Shown: positions 18,650-28,830 of the stretch, piece by piece
Layout of the letters: every line of letters begins with the position of its first letter
Position numbering within the stretch: position 1 is the stretch's first letter
From: Leishmania infantum JPCM5
Lineage: Eukaryota; Euglenozoa; Kinetoplastea; Trypanosomatida; Trypanosomatidae
Assembly (NCBI RefSeq): GCF_000002875.2
Contig: NC_009401.2
Location: 603,341-667,340, forward strand
Length of the DNA stretch: 64,000 bases
Reading direction: 5' to 3'
The notes under the pieces: generated by a model
Databases searched by the model: none
Seen by the model: the letters and a program-made list of their open reading frames with translations, nothing else
What the model was told of the DNA's origin: nothing
Program-made: the position numbers and the translations under genes

Positions 18650-21274
18650 ATGGCGGAGCCAGCATTTCGCGGTACACTGCTGCTGTTGCAGAACCGTACT
18701 CGCCGCGACCCGGAGTCGTACCGTGACGAGTTCCTTGCTCAGCTGGACCACTTCAGGGCCTTCAGCGCCACCGTGCTCTCCCAGCGGAGTCTCAATCCTC
18801 AGTTCATCGCGGTGCTCAACTACGTCTGCCACGTTGGCCACTGCTTCCCAAAGGATGCTGCCGTGATCGTGAACATCGTGTTGGAGCTGCTGCGTGCATC
18901 CAAAGGGAATGGTTTGCCGATGGACTTGCGCCTGGCGCTCGTGAAGTCGCTGATTCTCCTGCGCGCCAAAGACCTTGTCTCGACGGACCATACCTTCCCT
19001 CTGTTCTTTGAGCTGCTGCAGGAGCGTGACAAGACGTTGCGCAAGCTGATCTTGACGCACGTCGTGAGCGACATCCGCAAGGCAAACATGCCGGGCGCGA
19101 AGAACGGCGCGCAGATCAATAAGAGGGCGCAGAACTTTCTCTTCTCTGTCATGGCAGAAGACGACCCGGTTCAGGCACGCTGTGCTGAGATGGTCATGAT
19201 CGACCTCTACCGCCGGCGTGTCTGGAGTGACGAGCGCACAGTGGAGGTGCTCACCAAGGCGTGCTTCTCCAAGCACACGCCGATCCTGCGGACGGCGCTC
19301 CGCTTCTTCTTGCTTCAAATGCCGAGGATCACCTCCGTGGACGACGAGGACGGGGAGGGCGGCGAGGAGCAGGACCCTGGCCGCACCATCTCGAAGCTGC
19401 AGCAGAAGATGAAGATCGTGAAGAAGACGTCGAAGCGCGAGCGAGTGCTGAAGCGCAGCGTCCGCGGGGCGAAGCGCAAGTACGACCGGCAAGAGAAGGA
19501 GGAGGCGCTCTTCGCGAAGCAGCACGTCGACCCCGTCCGCCTTCTGCGCGACCCGCAGCAGTTCGTCGAGCGTCTCCTCGCGAAGCTGCAGAAGACGTCG
19601 GAGCGCTTTGAGGTTCGCCTCCTGTACTTGAACGTGATTGCGCGCACCGTCTCCGAGCACGAGGTGCTGCACCTTCCGCTCTACGGCTTTCTGGAGCGCT
19701 ACATGGAACCTTCCCAGCTGCATGCCACGCAGCTGCTGGCCCTCTCCGCCACGTGCGTGCACGCGATGGTGCCGCCGGATGCAATCGAGCCGCTACTGCG
19801 CACGATCGCCAACCACTTTGTCTCGGACCGCTCGTCGGCGGACGCGATCACTGTCGGCATCAACACGATTCGGGAGATTTGCAAGCGCCAGCCCCTTGCC
19901 ATGAATGCCGACTTGCTGAAAGACCTGGCCGAGTACAAGAACCAGCGTGGCGACAAAGGTGTCATGATGGCGGCGCGTGCGCTCATCCAGCTGTACCGTG
20001 ACGTGTATCCGGAGTTGCTGCCGGCGAAGCTGCGCGGCAGCAAGGCGGGTGCCGCGGACGTGGCAACGAAGCCCGTCTACGGTTCCAAGCACGTGTACAC
20101 GGACATCCCTGGACTCGAGCTTCTGTATCAGGACATTGACAACAACGCCGGCAACGACGAGAGTGGCAGCGAGAGCTCCTCGTCGGAGGTCGACTCGTCC
20201 AGCGGCGAGTGGGCGACCGACTCCGACAGCGAGGCTGACGCTGACGACGTCGACGGTGAGTTCGTGGACGTCCCCGACTCTAGCGCGGAGGAGGAAGACG
20301 AAAGCGAGGATGCGTGTCCTCAGCTGGCGCCGGTACACGAGCACGCCCACTCTGCTGCCAACCGGACCGACGCAGACGGCGAGGGACCACGCAAGCGCGC
20401 GCGTCTGGAAGAGGCTGCGCCAGTCTCGGTAGCGTCACAGAACGGTGCTGCGCTCAGCGAGAGTTCCACAGACGACGAGGATGAAGGAGTGGACTCTGAC
20501 GTTGACGAGGACGGTGAGGGGGTGGCCAGCGACGAGGAAAACGACGATGAGGAAAGCGACGACGAGGAATCGGAGGATGAGAGCGAGTTTGGCTGGGAAG
20601 AAACGTCCGACGACGAGGAAAGCGAACGCGATGAGGAGAGCACCGCGGAGGCGAAGGAGGAGGAGCCTGCCTCTCTCTCCGCTGCCTTGGCCAACGCGAA
20701 TTCCGGTGCTGACTGGTTTGAGGACCTCACTGACGGCATGAGCAGCAGAAACGCGTCCTCGTCGCTCCGAGCGGGGTCTGTCTCAAGCTCCAAGGCGCTC
20801 TCAACCACTTCCATTTCTTCGTCACGCCTACTGACGGATAGCGACTTCCAGAAGATAAACCAGCTGCGCACGCAGCACGGCAGCCACCAGTCTCTGCGAG
20901 GCAAGCGCAAGGAACGCGATGCACAGTCCAAGAAGCGCCACGACCTCATCCACGGCATCAGCAACGACCTCGACGCACACGACATCGAGCACTTCACCGA
21001 GAAGAAGCGCGAGACAGACAAGCAGGCGAAGATTGAGCAGGCGCGGGAGCTGCGTAAGGCCTCCTCGACGTTTGAGCTGCGGCGCAAGAAGAAGAGCAAA
21101 CTCAACTCCACGCACGGGGAGCACTCAAAGCGCGGCAAACTCTTCCAGATGACCAAACGGTCGCGGCGTGTGGCGGCGAAGCTGAAGAGCTCTGTGGCCG
21201 ACCGCGCTACCCGCGCGAAGGAAATGCAGAAGAAGGACATCAAGTTCCGCATCAAGCGTGGCTGGAAGGCGTAG
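18650..21274 (+). CDS. SDA1: SDA1 homologue, 60S ribosome biogenesis factor
   Basis: 874 aa. SDA1 is a nuclear HEAT-repeat-like protein needed for maturation and export of pre-60S particles in yeast. The N-terminal half (about 1-330) carries the SDA1/NUC130 hallmarks: 'RDPESYRDEF', 'SLNPQF', 'RCAEMVMIDLYRRRVWSDER', 'ACFSKHTPILRTALRFFL'. After the helical part comes a long acidic Ser/Asp/Glu tract (about 500-670) and a basic C-terminus (about 750-874) with 'KRGKLFQMTKRSRRV' and 'KFRIKRGWKA', typical of SDA1 ends and of a nucleolar protein. The start ATG precedes 'AEPAFRGTLLLLQNR'; the open frame further upstream is pyrimidine-rich leader. Acidic insert and tail are longer than in yeast. Confidence 0.93.
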   Translation: MAEPAFRGTLLLLQNRTRRDPESYRDEFLAQLDHFRAFSATVLSQRSLNPQFIAVLNYVCHVGHCFPKDAAVIVNIVLELLRASKGNGLPMDLRLALVKSLILLRAKDLVSTDHTFPLFFELLQERDKTLRKLILTHVVSDIRKANMPGAKNGAQINKRAQNFLFSVMAEDDPVQARCAEMVMIDLYRRRVWSDERTVEVLTKACFSKHTPILRTALRFFLLQMPRITSVDDEDGEGGEEQDPGRTISKLQQKMKIVKKTSKRERVLKRSVRGAKRKYDRQEKEEALFAKQHVDPVRLLRDPQQFVERLLAKLQKTSERFEVRLLYLNVIARTVSEHEVLHLPLYGFLERYMEPSQLHATQLLALSATCVHAMVPPDAIEPLLRTIANHFVSDRSSADAITVGINTIREICKRQPLAMNADLLKDLAEYKNQRGDKGVMMAARALIQLYRDVYPELLPAKLRGSKAGAADVATKPVYGSKHVYTDIPGLELLYQDIDNNAGNDESGSESSSSEVDSSSGEWATDSDSEADADDVDGEFVDVPDSSAEEEDESEDACPQLAPVHEHAHSAANRTDADGEGPRKRARLEEAAPVSVASQNGAALSESSTDDEDEGVDSDVDEDGEGVASDEENDDEESDDEESEDESEFGWEETSDDEESERDEESTAEAKEEEPASLSAALANANSGADWFEDLTDGMSSRNASSSLRAGSVSSSKALSTTSISSSRLLTDSDFQKINQLRTQHGSHQSLRGKRKERDAQSKKRHDLIHGISNDLDAHDIEHFTEKKRETDKQAKIEQARELRKASSTFELRRKKKSKLNSTHGEHSKRGKLFQMTKRSRRVAAKLKSSVADRATRAKEMQKKDIKFRIKRGWKA

Positions 21275-22067
21275 TGGAGCGACGGCAGCGCGATGTACGG
21301 CGACAGGAAAAGTATCACCGCAGTGGCGGCCCCATACTTCTAACCAACAGACGAAGCGTGTTGATCGCGAAAGACGATACCCCCTTCCCCTCGAGTAACA
21401 GTGTCACGGAGCGCTGCTCTGCTAGTCTTTTAACCCCCCCCCTCCCCGCGCTGGAATCGTCTAAGCTGATGACGGCGCCCTCTCCTCCGTGGCTGGTGCC
21501 GCTCCCTTGCAAAATTTTCTGTGTTCACCCGTTGCTGTTGTTCTGCTCATGCCGCTGCTGCTGCGGCGACGGCGGTGTGGAAGTGCAGCAGAGAGCGGCT
21601 GGGCGAGGGGAGGACGGCGATGTGAGGGGGCCGAGGGAACGCTTAAGAGAGTAAACAAAAAAGTAGCAGGCGAAATAGAGTGAGGCAGGCGTGTGTGTGC
21701 CAGCCGCAGGAACACGACAGTCGTGGCTGCCACAGCGGAGCAGTGCTCTGCACCATCTGATGTCTTACAGCAGACGCCGTTGGCCTGCACCAATGCGTTT
21801 CATGCCGCCGTCGTCGATTTGAGAGTAAGCGACGTCTCGGGGCATCTGTGCAGCAGTGCGCGTGGGTGGCCGTGCCTCGGCCGCTGACGTTCTCTTGGGC
21901 CGCGCCGCTGCTCTTCACTGGTTTGCACTCTCTCGCTTTTCCTACCTCGCTACCTTTGGGTTGTCCGCGTAGAAGTGTGCGCCAGAGCGCAGCGTCGCCG
22001 GCCATTTCTCTTCACCCCCCTCTTCCCCACTCCACTACGCCGCGAGTCTCTCTCGGACTTGTGCCCT
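21275..22067. other. Intergenic/UTR region
   Basis: About 790 bases without a recognised gene; pyrimidine-rich from about 21890 to 22060 before the next ATG. Confidence 0.6.
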
Positions 22068-22457
22068 ATGTCCGTTCAGGCCTTCTTCGAGTTCTCCAGT
22101 AGTATTCTGAGCCCCAAGTATGTAGGACTGTCACCGTTCCACGCGCCCAAAGAGTCGCGGCTTGACACAAGTCCGCCTGGGGTTCTCTCCTCCATGTGCG
22201 AGTACACAATATGCACGAAGCGCGCACTCAACACGCGCATCATCGGATTTGCTGAGCCGACGCTGCAGCAGTGCGTCGAGGAGCTCGCACGTGCTTTGAA
22301 GGCCACCGCCTTTATACAAGACAAGGACGCGACGTCGGCGTTGCTGCGGCAGAGGCGGGGCACAGTCGACCCGTCGCAGCTGCCGTGGTCGCCAAGACCC
22401 GAGTATCTCGCATGGCTGCGAGCCCAGGGCCGCCTTGACGAGACCATGCTGTTATGA
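22068..22457 (+). CDS. Small conserved-looking protein, unknown function
   Basis: 129 aa from the ATG in 'ccctATGtcc', just after a pyrimidine-rich leader with AG dinucleotides. Sequence features: an aromatic N-terminus ('SVQAFFEFSSSILSPKYVG'), a short Cys pair (MCEYTIC), a central helix-like stretch 'TLQQCVEELARALKATAF', and a C-terminal 'WSPRPEYLAWLRAQGRLDE'. No membrane span or signal peptide. The alternative is an upstream in-frame ATG at 21975, giving an Arg-rich extension, but that part looks like UTR. I do not recognise the family. Confidence 0.7.
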   Translation: MSVQAFFEFSSSILSPKYVGLSPFHAPKESRLDTSPPGVLSSMCEYTICTKRALNTRIIGFAEPTLQQCVEELARALKATAFIQDKDATSALLRQRRGTVDPSQLPWSPRPEYLAWLRAQGRLDETMLL

Positions 22458-23484
22458 CCGTGAGCGACGCAGGAGGCCGCATCACTCCGAGTGCGCTCCA
22501 TTCTGTCCTCTCTCGTACGCGCTTCTATCGGAACGCGTGGGCGTGCGTACGTGTCTCTGCAACTCGCGCGAAAATGAGGGGGCGATCGGTCTTACCCTGC
22601 ATCCGCTTTTTTTTTGGTCCGCCTCCACTCCAGTGCACTCGCCTGCTTCCCTTGTCCCTCTCGCACGTGGGTCGTTGTTGCTGTGGAGGGACGGGCCTCG
22701 AAGGACGGGTAGCATGCCCTCTCCCTCTTCTTTTCCTTGCCTCTCTACGTTGCTCATGACCCTTCATCAACTGAAGGTTGCGGTGGAGGACGAGCAGCGA
22801 AGGAATCACATCAGCACGTTTTGCGCGCACGCTAAAGCAAGCAGTATCAAGGAAAGGAACACCATGATGCGATGGGCGCGAGACACGGTTGTTTTGGACG
22901 TGTACCTATGCTGCGTGCTCCTGGGCCGCTCCGCTACTGTCCCCTCTTGCCCAGCCCTCCAGGGCAGCAGTTTGGGAAGAGGGCAGAGCATACGGAGAAT
23001 ACCATGCGCGTTTGTATGCCTCCCTGTCTCGGATTCCTCTTTCCAAGTGATGGGGTGTTGGTGGCTCTGCAAGCTTTTCGTGCTCCGCCACTCTTCGTGC
23101 CAGCAGCTGTGCTCTCCCCGTTTGCCCCCCCCCCCCCCGCCTTCACCGCACACCCGCGCATCTCTTCTCCGCCCTCGATTCCTCATGCACCACGTCCGCC
23201 ATCTTTCTCCTCCCTCGCTCGCCCCATCTATCTTCTTTTATGCGTTTTGGCCGCATGCAGACCGACAAGAGACACAGACCTCTGCTTGCTGTCCGGTTTC
23301 TCTCAGCTTCATCCACACGTGTACGCACGAGAGGCTGTCCTGTGCGGAGGTGCACCGCACGGCTCTTTCCCCCTCATTCCCCATTGCTGCCCGTGCCTAC
23401 GCAGACCATCCCGCACGGGCCTGGAAAAAAGATAGCGCTGCTTTTCATCGCGGCGCCCTTCGCACACCGGACGAGGTCGCAGCC
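22458..23484. other. Intergenic/UTR region
   Basis: About 1 kb. Open frames run through it in phase with the downstream IQ gene, but their translation is the Ser/Pro/Cys-rich product of pyrimidine tracts and holds no domain. A poly-C run lies near 23127-23140. Confidence 0.6.
23207..23260 (+). promoter_or_regulatory. Candidate trans-splice acceptor for the IQ-motif gene
   Basis: Pyrimidine-rich tract followed by AG at 23259-23260 ('ccgcatgcag'), about 225 bases before the ATG at 23485. Other AGs follow soon after, so the exact site is uncertain. Confidence 0.35.
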
Positions 23485-25593
23485 ATGACAAACTTTTCCC
23501 CTGTCAAGTGCGAGATGGACGGCCTCTCGCCAGCGGCAGGCACCGACGGCAACCCTCTCGCTCAGCCTTTCTGGCAGTCCTCTCGCTCTAGCCTGCCCAC
23601 CTTTGACGTGCACGGACGAGGTACCGCTCGCGGCCGTTTACAGAACCCGGCGCACATAGACAGCATCCACCGCAGTGAGGGAAGCCGTGTGGGTCAAGAC
23701 ACGTGCCGCTACATGCAGGCTGCCGCGGCCAGCAGTCAGAAAGCGGTGCACCAGCTGCTGAGTCGCCTGCAGACGTACAGAAGCTTTAAGCCCTTTCTCT
23801 CCCCCCCGGCGCCGTACAGGGACAACTTCTTCACGCATGACCGCGGCTTCAGCAGCTTTAGCGGACCCTCGCACGGCAGATTGTCCACTGCGACGGTGAG
23901 CAGGGACCAGCTCTGGCAGATGGTGGACGGTATCCTCGACACATCGGTGGCGCAGCTGCTTCAGCACAACGCCGAGGGCCACTTCATCATGACGCTGCAG
24001 TCGGCGCTCGGGTTGGAAGCGCCGATATCAACGGCGAAGAGCGGTACCGTCATCGAGAGCCGCAAAGCAGCGACGCCCGCGATCAACGGCGGGGCGACCG
24101 AGTTGGCAAGCGAGGAGCGCACGCCTGCCGGTGGCCCTCGCCAGCCACTGCCGCCCGCCTTGCAGAAAACTGCCGTCATGTCATCCTTCGCGCCAGCGAG
24201 CGCGTTGGCCAATCGCTGGGCTTTGGACCACCCTTCTGCAACAACTGCCGCGGTAGAAGAGCAGCACCATGCGTGGGCCACATTTGACCAGCAGCGACAG
24301 CGCACAAGTCGTTGCTTCTACCTCCAGGCTATGCAGGAGCAGCTGGATGTTCTGCAGGCGGAGCAGGCGAGGGATGCCGCTGACACGACGCACTCGCCCC
24401 CAAACCGCGGCGACGACTCACACAGCTACCTCCTGGACGTGCACAGCTCCAGTGACTCAGAGGATGCGGTGACGAAAGCCGAGGAGGAAAAGCAGCAGGC
24501 GCTGTGGCGTACCTTCCAAGATGGACCCGTGCTGACGGTGGGGGCTTCCGAGTCGCCTCGTGAAACAGCACTGGGCGTCCCTGGGATTGTGAGCGACTAC
24601 TTGGAGAGCACTGATCTGCAAGACTGGCTACACTGCTCATGGGCGCACCGCACCCACCGTCATGAGAGCGCCGCTCTGCGTATACAGTGCGCTTATCGCG
24701 TGTACCGGGCACGGTGTAAGGTGCGAGAGATGCGATACGAACGACGGCAGGCCTTTTTGGCTAGCCTCAGCGCCGAACGCAAGGCTCGGCAGGTGTGGGA
24801 CCTAGCGTTGCAGGTGCAGAAAGACACGACAACGACGACGACCAGTGGTACCGACAGCACATTGCGGGCGCTGCAGTTTTTCATCAACAAGGTGAACGCC
24901 GTTGTGGCGAAGCACCGTGCACGCAAACAGTATCAGCAGAAGCAGGATGCTGAGATACGCAGGTACGCTGCTACACGCATACAGGCCGTGTATCGAGGGC
25001 ACCGGACACGTGTCTTCGTCACAGAGCTGCGGCATCCCGAGATAGTGGCGCTTCGGAAGCAGTTGCAGCAGGAAAACTGTGCGAAGCTGATCCAGACGTG
25101 CTGGCGACGCTACGCCGCACAACGCCACTGGCGGCTCGCGCGGCATGCGGCGTGTGTGCTGCAGAGCATGTATCGATGTCACGCAGCACGACGAATGCTG
25201 GCGGAGCGGCGTTACCAACGGAACCTGGAGGCGTCAGCGGAGCTGACGAAGTTCGCTGTGCAGCGCATTGAACGGTGGTACGGGTCGGTCCTCGCTGCGC
25301 GTAACGCTATCGGCCGCGCACATGTGGCGGAGCTGCTCGTGCTGCAGCGGGTGTGTCGTGGCTATCAGGGCAGGCATGGCGTTCAAGAGGAGAAGCGGCT
25401 GTCACGCCTCCGATCTGCTGTGCGCACCATCGAGCAGCGTCGCTGGCGCGTAATGGAGGCTCGAGAGGCGATTGAAAGGCGGGCGGCTCTGAGCACAGCC
25501 AACGCGGCCAAGCGTATTGCGTCGATGCGCGACGATGCCGCTGTTACGATCCAACGTGCATGGAGACGAAGGTGTGTATTGCATGTCTGCTAG
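23485..25593 (+). CDS. IQ-motif (calmodulin-binding) repeat protein
   Basis: 702 aa. Start at the ATG in 'cgcagccATGaca', the first Met downstream of the probable splice site. Residues 1-395 have no recognised domain (Ser/Gln-rich, 'RSEGSRVGQDT', 'YRSFKPFLSPP'). From residue 396 to the end there is a run of IQ-like helices: 'AALRIQCAYRVYRAR', 'AATRIQAVYRGHRTR', 'CAKLIQTCWRRYAAQ', 'AACVLQSMYRCHAAR', 'AVQRIERWYGSVLAA', 'LLVLQRVCRGYQGR', and a last 'AAVTIQRAWRRR' at the extreme C-terminus. Such arrays bind calmodulin or related EF-hand light chains; in trypanosomatids many IQ proteins are cytoskeletal or flagellar, which is inference here. The protein ends directly after the last IQ, so a longer tail could have been lost. 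Confidence 0.88.
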   Translation: MTNFSPVKCEMDGLSPAAGTDGNPLAQPFWQSSRSSLPTFDVHGRGTARGRLQNPAHIDSIHRSEGSRVGQDTCRYMQAAAASSQKAVHQLLSRLQTYRSFKPFLSPPAPYRDNFFTHDRGFSSFSGPSHGRLSTATVSRDQLWQMVDGILDTSVAQLLQHNAEGHFIMTLQSALGLEAPISTAKSGTVIESRKAATPAINGGATELASEERTPAGGPRQPLPPALQKTAVMSSFAPASALANRWALDHPSATTAAVEEQHHAWATFDQQRQRTSRCFYLQAMQEQLDVLQAEQARDAADTTHSPPNRGDDSHSYLLDVHSSSDSEDAVTKAEEEKQQALWRTFQDGPVLTVGASESPRETALGVPGIVSDYLESTDLQDWLHCSWAHRTHRHESAALRIQCAYRVYRARCKVREMRYERRQAFLASLSAERKARQVWDLALQVQKDTTTTTTSGTDSTLRALQFFINKVNAVVAKHRARKQYQQKQDAEIRRYAATRIQAVYRGHRTRVFVTELRHPEIVALRKQLQQENCAKLIQTCWRRYAAQRHWRLARHAACVLQSMYRCHAARRMLAERRYQRNLEASAELTKFAVQRIERWYGSVLAARNAIGRAHVAELLVLQRVCRGYQGRHGVQEEKRLSRLRSAVRTIEQRRWRVMEAREAIERRAALSTANAAKRIASMRDDAAVTIQRAWRRRCVLHVC

Positions 25594-26743
25594 CGCGTGC
25601 ACACAGGCAAGCAACAATGGATTGGGCAGGGAAGTGAAGGGAAGGTTATGGTTTCTCTCTTCTCTCCACTCGGTGTGCGCGTATGTGCATGCGCGTGTGC
25701 CCATCTCCACTCCTTGTGCAACCCTTTCCGCTTGCCCCCCTCTTCTCCGTCTCTTCCTGACGCTCTCACCTCCACCGTAGAAACCCGCTGCCGCAACCCC
25801 CCCCCCCCCCACACACACACACACATTGAATCATATCCCTAACCTTGATGTATGCTATTCCTCAGCAGCCATGATGGACGGCTGCCTCCTTTATTCTCCC
25901 GCCACGGCTGCGTGCGTTTCACTTCCGCTGTTTCAGGCCGCGCCGGTGTTCGATTGTGCTTTAGCCACCCTTCTTCTTCCGCTGTTCCGTCGACGGTGAT
26001 GTCGCTGAGGAGGAGTTGCCTGTGCTTGCGCAGGTCGTGTTTCTGTGTGCTTCACCTGTCGCCTCTCTCGGGAGCGTATCCGTGAAGGGGTGACTGCGTG
26101 ATGTCCGCATATATCCTCTCCGCCCTCCCCCCTTTTCCTATTTTGGAACTCTAGCGCAGACTTTGGAGGGATGAGCGTATGCAGTGCCGTCGAATTGGCG
26201 AGTCGCGTTGGAGTGAGCGCAACAAACACGCAGCCAATGAAGACTGCGGAGAGAGAAGGCTGTGATGAAGTACAACGAGCAGAGCATCTGACCCCCTCTC
26301 TCCCCTCCCGTACCTCCCGTGCTTCACCGCCCTCGCCCGTTCTCCCCTGCGTGGGAGGCTGCACACCGGAACGCGCTTCACGGCTGCCAGCTGTGTGTCT
26401 CTTGCAATGCGAATTGTGCTGTTGGCGAGGACCGTAGAGAACAGGGAATGCACTGCGGACTCTTGCGTGGTGCACGCTGACGACACCTTTTCACATCACT
26501 GTCAGCGCGGCATGCCTCCTTCGCCGTGCCGGTGCGTGCGCACATCTGCACGTGAATGCTGGACGCGCTTTAGCACCCCTTCAACCGTTTCGTCTCTCTT
26601 CCTCCCGATGCATTTCGCTGCTCTGTTTCCAGAGCCGCTGACGGCAGCACATGCTCGTCGCCTCCGTCCCTTTCCTTGGAGCTCATCTTACGAACGCATA
26701 TTTCTCTGCCCCTCCTACCAGCTTCTGTTCGAGTGCCACCTCG
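25594..26743. other. Intergenic/UTR region
   Basis: About 1.15 kb with no gene recognised. A poly-C run followed by a CA microsatellite lies at about 25797-25826. Confidence 0.6.
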
Positions 26744-27607
26744 ATGACGCAGACCGCCCTCACGGAGGACGAGCTGGATGATGCTCTTGGCCTTGCCATC
26801 CGTGCCGCCAACACGGCCGCCTTCATCATCAACAGCGCTATCGACGACAGGACAAACAACATCGAGGCGCAGATCAGAAACAACCCGAACGATCTCGTGA
26901 CGCAGTACGAAAAGCAGTGCAAGGAGGAGGTGCTGAACATCCTACGCGTGGGCACTCCTTCGTATGCTATTCTGAGCGACGCCGTGCACAGCGAGGCGGT
27001 GCTCGATGACGGCCCCACGTGGATTGTTGGCCCGATCGACGGCACCGTCAGCTTCGAGCACGGCCTCTTCGACTTCTGCGTCTCCATCGCGTTAGCCCTT
27101 CGCAAGGAACCTATACTGGGTGTCGTGTGCGCGCCACGCCTGCAGGAGGTCTTCACCGCCGTCAAGAACCGCGGTGCCTTCAGCAACGGCCAGCGCATTC
27201 ACGTCTCGCTGGTCGATTCGTTGAAGCAGAGCGTGGTGCTGCTGCACGAAAGCTGCACCCGCAGCGACGCAGCCGTGAGAAGCGTGACGGCGATGCAGGC
27301 GGAGCTGGCAAAGCACCCCGTGCAGGGGCTGCGGTGCAACGGGTCTGCAGCGCTGGATATGTGCCTTGTCGCGGCTGGGCGAGCGGAGCTGTTTTGGGAA
27401 GCCGGCGTGAACCCGTGGAATGTGGCGGCAGGCGTGATCATCGTGCGTGAGGCAGGCGGTGTTGTGCATGATGTCGAAAGCACCGACGCTTTCGACTTCA
27501 CTCGCCGCGGCGTGTGCTGCGGGTGCTCTCTGGATGTGACCAAGCATGGCGTCGAGCTGAGCCTCAAACACAACTACCGTAGCTCGGTGTTGAACACGTC
27601 ATCTTGA
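26744..27607 (+). CDS. Inositol monophosphatase-like protein, probable pseudoenzyme
   Basis: 287 aa, the normal length of the family (about 275). Start at the ATG of 'TQTALTEDELDDAL', where homology begins; an in-frame ATG upstream adds a Ser/Ala-rich stretch. The fold is clearly IMPase: 'TWIVGPIDGTVSFEHG' against the usual W-I-x-D-P-I-D-G-T, 'GVVCAPRLQEVFTAVKNRGAF', and 'NPWNVAAGVIIVREAGG' against W-D-x-A-A-G. The metal site is damaged: G96 replaces the first Asp of the DPIDGT motif, N226 replaces the Asp of WDxAAG, and the upstream Glu-Glu pair is D79-A80. D99 is kept. These residues bind the Mg ions in active IMPases, so I infer weak or no phosphatase activity and perhaps a regulatory or binding role. 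Confidence 0.88.
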   Translation: MTQTALTEDELDDALGLAIRAANTAAFIINSAIDDRTNNIEAQIRNNPNDLVTQYEKQCKEEVLNILRVGTPSYAILSDAVHSEAVLDDGPTWIVGPIDGTVSFEHGLFDFCVSIALALRKEPILGVVCAPRLQEVFTAVKNRGAFSNGQRIHVSLVDSLKQSVVLLHESCTRSDAAVRSVTAMQAELAKHPVQGLRCNGSAALDMCLVAAGRAELFWEAGVNPWNVAAGVIIVREAGGVVHDVESTDAFDFTRRGVCCGCSLDVTKHGVELSLKHNYRSSVLNTSS

Positions 27608-28830
27608 GACACTCGAGCCGAAGGCATCACGTGTGATGGGGAGGCATGCGCATCAGTTGCTGCGCGGACGTGTGTGCGACACGCGCCTGCCCTCTTTCTG
27701 CTTCTCCTCTGCCCGATTCAGCAGCCTGCTCTCCCTCCGGCCCTGGTGGGGGATGCGCTGGAGAGCGCGAAGGTGGACGGCCAGCGAGTGATGGGGTGAT
27801 GGTGGTGGTGATAGAGAAATGTGCCGTGCCTTCATGTTTGCGTTTGAATGTATGCGCATGCCTCTGCTCTCACTCTGATGCCGCTGTGGCCGGTGCGCAT
27901 CCCAAGCGACTCACAAGACTGCTGGCCCTGCATCTCTCCCCTCCCTCCGCCAGGGGGGAGCAAAAAAAAAGGGAAGCGAGGCGCACGGCCGCGGCGATGG
28001 GCCACAGCGTTTCCGCACCGCCACAAAGGGCAGAAGTGGCGCGTTCCCTACTGACCAGTGCTTTAGTCCTTTCTCTCGCCGCACTGCCGCCGTCGTCTCA
28101 TCTCTTCCACCCGTCTGTCCCCTTTTGTGGAATTGGTCTACTCGCGTGTCGCCCACGCACAACACCAGCCCTCTTCTCATGATCGCGACCTTTGCTGCAA
28201 TGATTGTTGTCCGTGCACAGAGGGAGAGGAACCGAAGAGAGGGGCAGGGGGGGGGGCGATGGCAGAGCGAACGCTGACACCCCCAAACCATGTGTATGTT
28301 GGCCAGTGACAGCTGGACCTTGCTCTTCTCGTCTTTGCCCCCTTCTCCCCGGTGTACTTCCCGCGTATCCCCCTTTCTACCCTCCCTCGCCCATTCTTCC
28401 GAGTGCTGTTGCAGCGGCAATGACCACGCTGCGCACGCACGGATAGGATGATGTTGCCTACACGGTACAGGGCGAGCACTCATGGATATGTCGACAAGGG
28501 TGGCAAGAGGAGCGGACGCACGTATCTCGCAGTCCAGAGCTTCCCCGCTGTTTGTAGGTAATGGCACCTGTTCACCACTTCTCCGCTCTTCTTCTCTTCA
28601 CGAACCTCAAATCACGGTATACACGTCTGCCACCGGCCGTGGCACCGCGACGCAGCGACGCTACATGTTTGTACGTCAGATCAGTTCATTTCGAACTTCT
28701 GTGCGAGCTGCTCCCTTTCTCCAAACCCACTCCCCCTCTCTCTCAAAGACACACACACACACACTCTGCCCACTTCAGCGTCGCTGCAGTGCTTTCGTTT
28801 TCCGTCTCTTGGTTTGTAAATTCGTCAATC
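27608..28830. other. Intergenic/UTR region
   Basis: About 1.2 kb with no gene recognised; includes a poly-A run near 27961, a poly-G run near 28247 and a CA microsatellite at about 28748-28764. Confidence 0.6.
28700..28748 (+). promoter_or_regulatory. Candidate trans-splice acceptor for the otubain gene
   Basis: Pyrimidine-rich tract ending in CTCTCTCTCAAAG, with AG at 28747-28748, about 83 bases before the ATG at 28831. Confidence 0.4.

Noticed and set aside
22435..23484. Extended N-terminus for the IQ-motif protein (350 extra residues)
   Set aside because: The extra part is the translation of a pyrimidine-rich leader containing probable splice sites; the ATG at 23485 is the first after the likely acceptor.
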